13,040 bases of DNA from Gammaproteobacteria bacterium (GTDB taxonomy: Bacteria > Pseudomonadota > Gammaproteobacteria > Chromatiales > Chromatiaceae), in the NCBI GenBank assembly GCA_024277555.1, contig JAJRUY010000243.1, positions 1-13,040 on the forward strand. The letters are read 5' to 3'. This document shows positions 1 to 5,973 of this stretch, in pieces. The position numbers and the translations under genes were made by a program. Under the pieces are notes generated by a model that worked only from the letters and a program-made list of their open reading frames with translations, did not search any database and had not been told where the DNA came from. Within the stretch, counting starts at the first letter, position 1, and every line of letters begins with the position of its first letter.

Positions 1-1
1 A

Positions 2-100
2 AAAAGTGGGACAGCGAGGATGATTTTTCATGATTTTGAGGAGCATAGTGGGCGCTATGTGACGAAAAATCAGGGAAAATCAGACCGCTGTCCCGCTTTT
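2..100. repeat. Nested palindromic element, possible IS end or MITE
   Basis: Three nested inverted repeats are visible. The outer arms are 2-16 and 86-100 (15 bp, one mismatch). The middle arms are 21-29 and 64-72 (9 bp, perfect). The inner arms are 44-48 and 55-59 (5 bp, 6-nt loop). Together they could fold into one long cruciform or RNA hairpin. The flank up to about 136 has the look of a transposon end, but I see no transposase and cannot name the element. It could equally be a stand-alone repeat. Confidence 0.5.
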
Positions 101-420
101 GCAGCCGATTCAGCCTAAATCTGACAGACTCCTAGGTCCACCTTTCCGGCATAACGCTTTGCCAATTACCCGTTGGCAGCATGGAAAACCCAGCTGTTTT
201 TTGATAAGGTGATGAAAAACATGGAAATTCAACCCAAAGGGCAGGGATGTATATTTTCTACAGAGCTTTTCCAGGCCGATCCCGTTGCAGCCTACTCCCC
301 GTATCTCGTGGAGTATTTGGAGAGCCGTCGCCTATCCCGCAGATTGCGTGGAGTATACGGCAATATTATGCATACTCTGTGGATATGGCGGGGTATAGGG
401 AAGATTTACATTCACTAACT
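101..420. other. Non-coding stretch left of the first cassette
   Basis: No convincing gene is visible here. The longest open frame on the plus strand (173-418) has no recognisable domain and no good ribosome binding site. The segment contains a 10-bp direct repeat, cgtggagtat, at 307-316 and 347-356. Matching inverted partners lie at 293-298 (tactcc) and 372-377 (atactc), so several alternative hairpins are possible. By position it could be an attI region or the remains of an older cassette. I find no complete attC ending at 427 and no recognisable integrase gene. Confidence 0.4.
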
Positions 421-427
421 GTTAGAA
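421..427 (+). other. Integron recombination core site (GTTAGAA), left boundary of cassette A
   Basis: The heptamer resembles the GTTRRRY core cut by integron integrases between G and TT, except that its last base is A. What identifies it is that GTTAGAAGC (421-429) is the exact reverse complement of 2040-2048, the R'' end of the attC closing the same cassette. The short palindrome ctaac-t-gttag overlaps it at 415-425. Whether the left partner is attI or an older attC cannot be decided from this sequence. Confidence 0.65.
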
Positions 428-444
428 GCTAGAAGGATGCACAT

Positions 445-1053
445 GTGAATCTCGAAGAATTTAAAATCGAGCTAGATAGCAACAATACAGATGAAGATCT
501 TTTAGATTTTTGCAGAAAACATGTGTTACATGGCACCCCATTTGTCTTTAATGGTCGCGATGACGACTTCTATGAATTTAGAAAAAGAATCTCAATTAAG
601 TTCAATATACCTTTCCATGAAATATATATTACAGGCTCAGCAAAACTGGGGTTTAGCCCTTTTAAAAATAAAGACTTTGACTACGATTCTGATATTGATG
701 TAGCAATAATATCACCACAATTATTTGAAACAATTATGAAAAGTATATCTCAATATAAAATGCGTTTTAGAAAAGCAAGAGCTGTGGTTCGTGAAAATGA
801 ATTGTCTATGTATCATGATTTTCTTGAATATGTTGCACTAGGGTGGATCAGACCAGACAAACTCCCAATTTCATTTCAAATGCAAACATTTAAAACCGAT
901 TGGTTTAAGTTTTTTCAAGATATTTCAAATGGAAGATCAGAAGTAGGGAACTATAAAGTTAATGCTGGAGGTTTTAAGAGTTATGAGCATTTAGAAGAGT
1001 ATATCGTCAGCGGTTTAAATGACATACGATTAAATCGTATTGTGAGGAAATAG
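445..1053 (+). CDS. Nucleotidyltransferase-fold protein (GS...DxD), first gene of cassette A
   Basis: This is a 202-residue protein with a likely polymerase-beta-type nucleotidyltransferase core. Gly64-Ser65 (ITGSAKLGF) is followed by Asp83-x-Asp85 in DYDSDIDVAII, the pattern that binds metal and NTP in this superfamily. The gap between GS and DxD is longer than in minimal MntA-type enzymes. A third catalytic acid is not obvious. There is no signal peptide or membrane segment. The start is GTG 445, preceded at 7 nt by the purine-rich AGAAGGA (431-437); the ATG at 443 leads straight into a stop. The stop lies 2 nt before the DUF262 gene, so the two are probably cotranslated. A role in nucleotidylating a protein, RNA or small molecule is inference. 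I do not recognise a named family. Codon and base use are AT-rich, unlike the core genes. Confidence 0.7.
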   Translation: MNLEEFKIELDSNNTDEDLLDFCRKHVLHGTPFVFNGRDDDFYEFRKRISIKFNIPFHEIYITGSAKLGFSPFKNKDFDYDSDIDVAIISPQLFETIMKSISQYKMRFRKARAVVRENELSMYHDFLEYVALGWIRPDKLPISFQMQTFKTDWFKFFQDISNGRSEVGNYKVNAGGFKSYEHLEEYIVSGLNDIRLNRIVRK

Positions 1054-1055
1054 TA

Positions 1056-2054
1056 ATGACGCATCAAATAAAGCCATCTGTTACGAATCCTACCATTGCA
1101 GATATATATGAAAAAATAGATACCAATAGATTAAATTTATCTCCTGATTTCCAAAGAAAGTTTGTTTGGACTCACGAGCACCAAGAGTCTTTTCTCGATA
1201 CAATTCTGCATGGTTATCCTTTCCCTGAAATTTACGTTTGCCAGGGTAAGATTGATACGAAGAAACTGCGGACAACTCAGAAGGTAATTGACGGGCAGCA
1301 AAGGCTAACGACAATTAAAAACTATATAGAAAACACCTTTGATATCCCACTAAAAACTATTTCTCCATTTGATAAGTTAGAAGAGGGTGATAGGGAGCAT
1401 TTCCTCTCGTATCAAATTGTTGTCCGCGATATTGGGAAGGTAGATGACAGCTTAGTAAAAGAAATATTTAGAAGAATTAATTTAACGAAATTCAAATTAG
1501 AAGATATAGAAATCCACAATGCAATATATGATGGAAAATTCATACAAATAGCTAAAGAATTATCTGAAGAGATTGAGCTTGAAGAGTTTGGAGTCTTCCA
1601 CGATTCAGAATTTACAAGGATGGTAGATGTTCATTTCTTTCTTCAGGTAATGTCTACTATAGAACGCGGTGGATACTATCATCGAGACAATGAATTGGAG
1701 AAATGTGTTGCTGAGTTTAATGATGAGTATCACAACTCCCACAGAACTAAATCATTAATTCTTAACTCAATTTCCATTCTTAAAGACCTTGACTTGGAAC
1801 TTGATACCATTTGGTTTAGAAAATCTAATTTTTTTACACTGGTCGTTGAAATTTGTTTTGCTGACAAAATACCAGATGATTTCAAGTCAAAATTGCTTAA
1901 TTTTGAGTCGCAAGTAATGACTCACAAATATGATACTGATAGTGATTACGGTACTTATTATGGTTATATGTATGCAGGGACTAATAATAGGAAGTCCAGA
2001 GTTATTAGGTCAGAGCTTTTTGGTAAATATGTGTTAAATGCTTCTAACCAGTAG
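1056..2054 (+). CDS. DUF262 (GmrS/ParB-like N-terminal) protein, stand-alone
   Basis: This is a 332-residue protein. It has the DUF262 hallmarks: the LSPDFQRKFVW segment (28-38), the DGQQRLTTI motif (79-87), which forms the ParB/sulfiredoxin-like NTP-binding loop, and FRRIN (138-142) in the following helical part. In families such as GmrSD, BrxU and SspE the domain hydrolyses NTP and controls a linked nuclease. Here there is room only for the DUF262 part and a helical tail, and I see no HNH/DUF1524 nuclease motif. GAGGA at 1044-1048 is a good ribosome binding site 7 nt before the ATG. The TAG stop (2052-2054) lies inside the attC, as is common for cassette genes. Pairing with the upstream nucleotidyltransferase suggests a two-component defence or toxin-antitoxin-like unit, which is inference. 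Confidence 0.8.
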   Translation: MTHQIKPSVTNPTIADIYEKIDTNRLNLSPDFQRKFVWTHEHQESFLDTILHGYPFPEIYVCQGKIDTKKLRTTQKVIDGQQRLTTIKNYIENTFDIPLKTISPFDKLEEGDREHFLSYQIVVRDIGKVDDSLVKEIFRRINLTKFKLEDIEIHNAIYDGKFIQIAKELSEEIELEEFGVFHDSEFTRMVDVHFFLQVMSTIERGGYYHRDNELEKCVAEFNDEYHNSHRTKSLILNSISILKDLDLELDTIWFRKSNFFTLVVEICFADKIPDDFKSKLLNFESQVMTHKYDTDSDYGTYYGYMYAGTNNRKSRVIRSELFGKYVLNASNQ

Positions 2055-2161
2055 CTCAACCGGACGCTGCGCGTCCTCAGCGGCGGCTGGTTTTGGTGTT
2101 TTTTTCAAAGCCAACCATGCCTTCAAGTTCAGTGCAGGCGCCGGTTAGCATTGCGTTAGAT
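2042..2161 (+). other. attC recombination site of cassette A (120 bp)
   Basis: R'' is TTCTAAC (2042-2048), followed by a 5-nt spacer and L'' GCTCAAC (2054-2060). On the right, L' is GTTAGC (2144-2149), then a 5-nt spacer and R' GTTAGAT (2155-2161). L'' continued as GCT[C]AACCG pairs with CGGTTAGC, leaving one extra C as the extrahelical base typical of attC. Pairing continues inward as CGC/GCG with small bulges. A terminal hairpin forms between about 2087 and 2115. The 7-5-7 spacing matches well-studied attC sites. The upstream ORF ends within it. Confidence 0.85.
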
Positions 2162-2171
2162 TTACAAGTTT

Positions 2172-2320
2172 TGGAAGGAGGTCTGGAGAAATTAATTTTC
2201 GCTGACTATCTGCGGCGGTCAAGATAAGGTGACTCTTATAAGCATACGGTGAGCACTATGATTACTGTGACTCTATGGATGCGCTCAGTTTTAAAAGAGA
2301 AATTACTAGATCTCCTTCCA
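2172..2320 (+). ncRNA. Predicted retron msr-msd RNA
   Basis: A 13-nt segment at 2172-2184 (a1, TGGAAGGAGGTCT) pairs with 2308-2320 (a2, AGATCTCCTTCCA), with a single G-U wobble. The pair encloses about 120 nt just upstream of the retron RT, the standard retron layout. Inside are short hairpins: TGAC 2203-2206 with GTCA 2218-2221, and ATAAG 2224-2228 with CTTAT 2235-2239 (6-nt loop, msr-like). TGAGC 2250-2254 pairs with GCTCA 2283-2287 as a candidate msd stem. A direct repeat gtgactct occurs at 2229-2236 and 2267-2274. The canonical AGC around the branching G is not evident after a1; the first G is at 2185. No clear promoter is visible. The outer boundaries are firmer than the internal fold. 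Confidence 0.65.
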
Positions 2321-2330
2321 CCCTAATAAT

Positions 2331-3971
2331 ATGAAAGATGATTTTCTGAAAATAACTGGACATAATGAGCTGGCAAGCTTTTTGGGTCTCACATATCAGG
2401 CATTGGCTAAAATTATCTATAAAACAGATGATGCATACAAATACCATCAGTTTCAAATCCCCAAAAAGAATGGGGGGCATAGGCAAATTGCTTCTCCTGC
2501 TAAGAAGCTAAAAGCAATCCAAGTAAAATTAAAGGATGTGTTTTACGAAATTTATCCAACAAAACCTGCCGCTCACGGCTTTGCAAATAAAAAAAGCATT
2601 GTTACCAATGCTGAACAGCATTTAGATAAAAAATCTATATTTAATATAGATTTGTCCGATTTTTTTGGTTCAATCCATTTTGGAAGAATAAGAAACCTGT
2701 TTAAATCTAGCCCTTTCAATTTTAATAATACAGTTTCAACAATATTGGCCCAGATTTGCTGTTTCAATAATGCACTGCCACAAGGAGCTCCCACTTCCCC
2801 AATACTTTCAAATATGATTGCATGGAAGTTAGACTCCCAGTTACAACATTTAGCAAAGATTACCAATTGTACTTATACGCGCTATGCAGATGATATTAGT
2901 TTTTCATTTACATGTAATAAATGGCGGTTGCCAGAAGAGATAGTTATTATAAGGGATAATGAAGGAAGTCCTGGCAATGCATTAACACATATCATTGAGG
3001 ACAATGGATTTAATATAAATTACGAAAAAGTTAGGCTGTGTAGTAATTTATCTAGAATGGAAGTTACAGGTTTAACCGTCAATGAATTTCCAAATGTAAG
3101 GAGGCAGTATGTAAGGCAGTTATCATCCATGCTAAACGCATGGAGAAAATATGGTTATGAGTTGGCTGAAAAAGAATTTAATGAGAAATATGACCTTAGA
3201 CATAGAGCCTCTGAAAAACCAAAATCATATTTATATGTAATAAAAGGTAAGTTATCTTTTTTAAGAAGTGTTCGATCTGGGAGAGATCCATTATTCAACA
3301 AGCTAGCAGTACAATTTAATGATCTAGTAGAAGACGAGTACAAATTCAAATTACTTAAAATCACTGATCCTGAACAGAATGCTATTGATGCCTTGTGGGT
3401 AATTGAAGCTTGCTATGACGATGAAAATGGTGAGGTTGTTAGTCCTCAAGGAAGTGCGTTTCAATTAAAAGATGTTGGTATTGTTACTTGTGCGCATGTG
3501 GTGTCAGAAAGAGGAGCAATATTTAACAATCTTGAAGCATTTAAGTACTCAGACCCCACTATAAAATACAAAATCAGTGTTGATAGAATCTGCCCTCACC
3601 GAGATGTTGCAATTTGTTCCATTATAATTTCTGGAGAAATGTCTCCTCCAGAAATCTGCATTGAAAAATCTGCGAAACCTGTTGAAATGCAAGAGGATGT
3701 TAAATTACTTGGATTTCCTGCGTATGCACCGGGGCATGGTCATTTTATGGTTGACTCAAAGGTGGCTAAACTTTATGTCCAAAGTGCAGTAAATAAATTT
3801 GAAATTGATAGCCAAATTAGAGAGGGGAATAGTGGAGGCCCAATTATCAATAAAGCGTCTATGGTTACAGGTATTGCACTTGAAGGTGCAAGAAAAGAAG
3901 CGGGTAACAATGGATGCTTAATGATTTCAGAAATTGATCAAGTTATGAGTTCTGATGAATATAAAATCTAA
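2331..3971 (+). CDS. Retron reverse transcriptase fused to trypsin-like serine protease
   Basis: This 546-residue protein has two domains. Residues 1-330 are a reverse transcriptase: FNIDLSDFF with Asp107, QGAPTSP (151-157) and the catalytic YADD (185-188). It carries both retron hallmarks, NAxxH (NAEQH, 93-97) and VTG (245-247). Residues 350-546 form a chymotrypsin/trypsin-fold protease with an apparently intact triad: His389 in TCAHVV, Asp425 in HRDVAI and Ser501 in GNSGG. There is no signal peptide, so the protease should act in the cytoplasm. Retrons pair an RT and msDNA with an effector; here the fused protease is the obvious effector. Its target cannot be seen. The ATG lies 11 nt after a2 and has no clear Shine-Dalgarno. 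The TAA stop is inside the attC R'' box. An anti-phage abortive-infection role is inferred from retron biology. Confidence 0.92.
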   Translation: MKDDFLKITGHNELASFLGLTYQALAKIIYKTDDAYKYHQFQIPKKNGGHRQIASPAKKLKAIQVKLKDVFYEIYPTKPAAHGFANKKSIVTNAEQHLDKKSIFNIDLSDFFGSIHFGRIRNLFKSSPFNFNNTVSTILAQICCFNNALPQGAPTSPILSNMIAWKLDSQLQHLAKITNCTYTRYADDISFSFTCNKWRLPEEIVIIRDNEGSPGNALTHIIEDNGFNINYEKVRLCSNLSRMEVTGLTVNEFPNVRRQYVRQLSSMLNAWRKYGYELAEKEFNEKYDLRHRASEKPKSYLYVIKGKLSFLRSVRSGRDPLFNKLAVQFNDLVEDEYKFKLLKITDPEQNAIDALWVIEACYDDENGEVVSPQGSAFQLKDVGIVTCAHVVSERGAIFNNLEAFKYSDPTIKYKISVDRICPHRDVAICSIIISGEMSPPEICIEKSAKPVEMQEDVKLLGFPAYAPGHGHFMVDSKVAKLYVQSAVNKFEIDSQIREGNSGGPIINKASMVTGIALEGARKEAGNNGCLMISEIDQVMSSDEYKI

Positions 3972-4039
3972 CGAATAAGGATAGATCATGTGAACGAAGC
4001 GTAGCGCAGTGAACCACGATCTCATCCGAATTGTTGCTA
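3966..4039 (+). other. attC-like site closing cassette B (74 bp)
   Basis: R'' is ATCTAAC (3966-3972) and R' is GTTGCTA (4033-4039). Five-nt spacers, GAATA and GAATT, lead to paired arms. GGAT-A-GATC (3979-3987) pairs with GATCTCATCC (4018-4027), leaving one extra base on the right arm. GTG (3990-3992) then pairs with CAC (4015-4017). In well-known attC sites the extrahelical base belongs to the L'' arm, so this site is less canonical than the first one. The R'' match to the start of its own cassette is the strongest support. Confidence 0.65.
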
Positions 4040-4586
4040 TAGAAAATAGCTTTTTTGCAGAAGCGCCTGTGTTTTGGGCTTCCCGGTGGATTCAGCAAAA
4101 TCCAAAAGCCTGGTTGGATCGGTTCGTGTTGTTGTCGATGCTTTCTCTGTCATAGTGGCATAAAGGGAACCTCGAATAATTCGTTTTTCGTCACCCCGGC
4201 GAAAGCCGGGGCCCATATAAATCAGCAAGTTATGGATTCTGGCTTCCGCCGGAATGACGATTTTTCGAGGTACCGGTATTTGTTTCTGTTTCCATTGATC
4301 CTGGGGATCCGACAGTTACGCCTTAATTTCTTCAACAGGCAAAATCTGCTTACCATGACGTACTGTAAGCGAATTCCGGGGACAGTATACTCAATCACCT
4401 CTGTCAGAATCACCCAGGAGCAATTGCCGGGCTTTTCAATGCAGTTACCGCGCCGCTCAGGTGCAAGGATGCCAATCAAGAGTTTATTCTGGATGCCCTC
4501 CGGTTTTCCGGGCATTACAGACAACATTTCCCCTCCCCTGAACAGTGGCGTAAAATCGATCCTTTCCTACCACCCAGCACCTCGCC
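4040..4586. other. Intergenic region between integron cassettes and dut
   Basis: About 550 bp lack a supportable gene. The segment contains the 73-bp palindromic repeat at 4188-4260, annotated separately. Open frames across it on both strands have no recognisable domain, and some mostly read the repeat. Some of it may be decayed mobile DNA, but nothing is identifiable. The promoter of dut should lie near its right end; I see no consensus I would defend. Confidence 0.5.
4188..4260. repeat. 73-bp palindromic intergenic repeat (REP/MITE-like)
   Basis: The element starts TCGTCACCCCGGCG and ends CGCCGGAATGACGA, so its outer ends are inverted copies with two mismatches. Each half contains its own GC-rich hairpin: CCCCGGCGAAAGCCGGGG at 4194-4211, and GGCTTCCGCC at 4241-4250 within the right half. 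GTCA(T/C)(T/C)CC(G)GCG-type repeats ending in (A/C)CCA are widespread in proteobacterial intergenic DNA, sometimes as MITE-like elements. It may act as a transcript-end structure or be a dispersed repeat. Confidence 0.6.
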
Positions 4587-5207
4587 ATGAAACAAAAACT
4601 GCTCAACATGCTGCAATTGCAGGATCAGCTCAATCGCCATATCAATCCCGCCTGGTTGCAGGCAAACAACGAATGGTACCGCGCCATCTGGCTGGAGAGC
4701 GCCGAGCTTATGGAACACTATGGCTGGAAGTGGTGGAAGGCCCAGGAACACGATGTGGAGCAGATTCGCCTGGAGCTCATCGACATCTGGCACTTTGGCC
4801 TGAGCGCCGAGCTGGTCAGCCGGCAGGGCGACCATGCAGTTGCGGCAGACAACATGCTGGCGCAGCTTCAGGGCGACCAGTCCAGCGAGGCCGATTTTCG
4901 CAACAAGGTGGATCAGCTCGCCCGCTTTGCCCTGGAGCAGCAGGCACTGAATATGCCCGCCTTTCTTTCGCTGCTGGCCGATGTGGACAGCAGTTTCGAT
5001 GATCTGTACCGCATCTATGTGGGCAAGAATGTACTCAACCGTTTTCGCCAGGATCACGGCTACAAGGATGGCAGCTATGTAAAAACCTGGGAAGGCAGGG
5101 AAGACAATGAACATCTGGCGGAAATCAGCGCTTCCCTGGATGCGGATGCAGCAGATTTCGCGCAGCAGATCTACTCCCGGCTTGCCGCCCGGTATCCCGG
5201 AGATTGA
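4587..5207 (+). CDS. dut: dUTP diphosphatase, dimeric all-alpha type (dUTPase_2)
   Basis: The 206-residue protein should hydrolyse dUTP to dUMP and diphosphate in the cytosol, keeping uracil out of DNA and supplying dUMP for thymidylate synthesis. It belongs to the helical MazG-like dUTPase superfamily rather than the trimeric beta type. The metal-binding pattern is visible as E37-x-x-E40 (WLESAELMEHYGWKWWK region) followed by E63-x-x-D66 (RLELIDIWHF). Conserved downstream segments include YVGKNVLNRFRQDHGYKDG. Length fits the family. The ATG has no strong Shine-Dalgarno, but the family motifs begin soon after it. modA starts 10 nt after the stop, so the two are probably cotranscribed. The functional link to molybdate uptake is not obvious and may simply be shared transcription. 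Confidence 0.85.
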   Translation: MKQKLLNMLQLQDQLNRHINPAWLQANNEWYRAIWLESAELMEHYGWKWWKAQEHDVEQIRLELIDIWHFGLSAELVSRQGDHAVAADNMLAQLQGDQSSEADFRNKVDQLARFALEQQALNMPAFLSLLADVDSSFDDLYRIYVGKNVLNRFRQDHGYKDGSYVKTWEGREDNEHLAEISASLDADAADFAQQIYSRLAARYPGD

Positions 5208-5217
5208 AAAGTTGGCA

Positions 5218-5973
5218 ATGAATTCATCCGCACGCCCGTTGCGGCCCGTTGCGGTGCTGCTGTTGCTGCTGGCCAGCAGCTGGAGCGCCGCCGATGAGAT
5301 CAGCGTCGCCGTGGCAAGCAATTTCGCCGGTACTCTGAAGGTCATCGCCGGCAATTTCGAGGCCGCAAGTGGTCACAAGGTCAGGATCAGCATCGGCTCT
5401 ACCGGCAAGCACTATGCCCAGATCCACCATGGCGCTCCCTTCGATGTTTTTTTTGCCGCCGACAGCAGGCGTCCGGCGCTGCTCGAAGCAGAAGGTGCCG
5501 CCCTGCCCGGCAGCCGCTTCACCTACGCCGTGGGTCGGCTGGTGCTGTGGAGTCCGAAGCCTGGGTATGTGGACACCCAGGGCCGGATTCTCGAAACCGG
5601 GAAATTTCAACACCTGGCCATGGCCAATCCACGCCTTGCGCCTTATGGCAAGGCGGCGCAGGAAGTGTTGCAGCATCTCGGGTTGTGGAAGGCATTGAAA
5701 GGACGCGCTGTGCGGGGAGAAAACATCGCTCAGGCATTCCAGTTCGTCAAGAGCGGCAATGCCGCCCTGGGCTTTGTGGCCTGGTCACAGATCCTGCGCC
5801 CCGGCCAGCCGGTTACCGGTTCCTGGTGGGACATCCCAAATGCTCTGTATACGCCCATCGAGCAGCAGGCGGTACTGCTCAACGACTCGAAGGCTGCGCG
5901 GGCGTTTGTGCGCTTCGTGAAGACCGAGAAGTCACGGGAGCTGATCCGCAGCTTCGGTTATGACCTGCCATGA
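5218..5973 (+). CDS. modA: Molybdate ABC transporter periplasmic binding protein ModA
   Basis: This 251-residue protein is the periplasmic receptor that captures molybdate (or tungstate) and hands it to ModBC. The N-terminus is a typical Sec signal peptide: a basic stretch (SARPLRP), a leucine-rich core at about residues 11-20, and a probable cleavage site after the SWSA segment near residue 24. The mature part opens with ISVAVASNFA, followed by SIGSTGKHYAQI and GAPFDVFFAAD, which carry the serine and backbone contacts conserved in ModA oxyanion binding. The frame is open further upstream, to an ATG at 5107, but that would overlap dut and bury the signal peptide, so the ATG at 5218 is preferred. 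Its stop overlaps the modB start (ATGA at 5970-5973). Confidence 0.92.
   Translation: MNSSARPLRPVAVLLLLLASSWSAADEISVAVASNFAGTLKVIAGNFEAASGHKVRISIGSTGKHYAQIHHGAPFDVFFAADSRRPALLEAEGAALPGSRFTYAVGRLVLWSPKPGYVDTQGRILETGKFQHLAMANPRLAPYGKAAQEVLQHLGLWKALKGRAVRGENIAQAFQFVKSGNAALGFVAWSQILRPGQPVTGSWWDIPNALYTPIEQQAVLLNDSKAARAFVRFVKTEKSRELIRSFGYDLP

Larger units (their letters stand above)
422..2155 (+). mobile_element. Integron gene cassette A (nucleotidyltransferase + DUF262)
   Basis: This 1,734-bp unit runs from the TT of one core site (421-427) to the G of the next (2155-2161). It carries two tightly packed genes reading in the same direction and closes with an attC. Its first nine bases, counted with the preceding G, match the reverse complement of its own attC R'' box. 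It is AT-rich compared with the chromosomal genes to the right, which fits acquired DNA. No integrase is in view, so mobility is inferred from the sites alone. Confidence 0.75.
2156..4033 (+). mobile_element. Integron gene cassette B (retron with RT-protease fusion)
   Basis: This 1,878-bp unit runs from the TT of the 2155-2161 core site to the G at 4033. It contains the predicted retron RNA and one large gene. GTTAGATTT at its left edge (2155-2163) is the exact reverse complement of AAATCTAAC at 3964-3972, the R'' end of its own attC. This self-match is the signature of a circularisable cassette. It is AT-rich like cassette A. It appears to be the last cassette, because no further attC is visible to the right. 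The right R' (GTTGCTA) departs from GTTRRRY after GTT, as expected when non-cassette DNA follows. Confidence 0.72.

Noticed and set aside
173..418. 81-codon open frame on the plus strand
   Set aside because: No recognisable domain and no convincing ribosome binding site, and it covers repeat-like hairpin sequence. Probably non-coding.
154..427. A third attC ending at the 421 core site, starting near GCATAAC (about 150-156)
   Set aside because: The R'' box deviates from RYYYAAC and no L''/L' pairing with the right-hand side could be found.
4378..4390. ggggacagtatac motif as a sign of a REP-associated transposase (RAYT) remnant
   Set aside because: The motif looks like sequence seen near such elements, but no tyrosine transposase motif or terminal structure accompanies it.
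4222..4527. Minus-strand 101-codon frame
   Set aside because: Includes translated repeat DNA at its end and shows no domain.
4055..5002. Long plus-strand frame across the intergenic region and dut
   Set aside because: Its first part translates the palindromic repeat and its second part is dut in another frame, with arginine/glycine-rich nonsense composition.
5107..5217. Upstream extension of modA
   Set aside because: Would overlap dut and bury a clear signal peptide; ATG 5218 fits far better.
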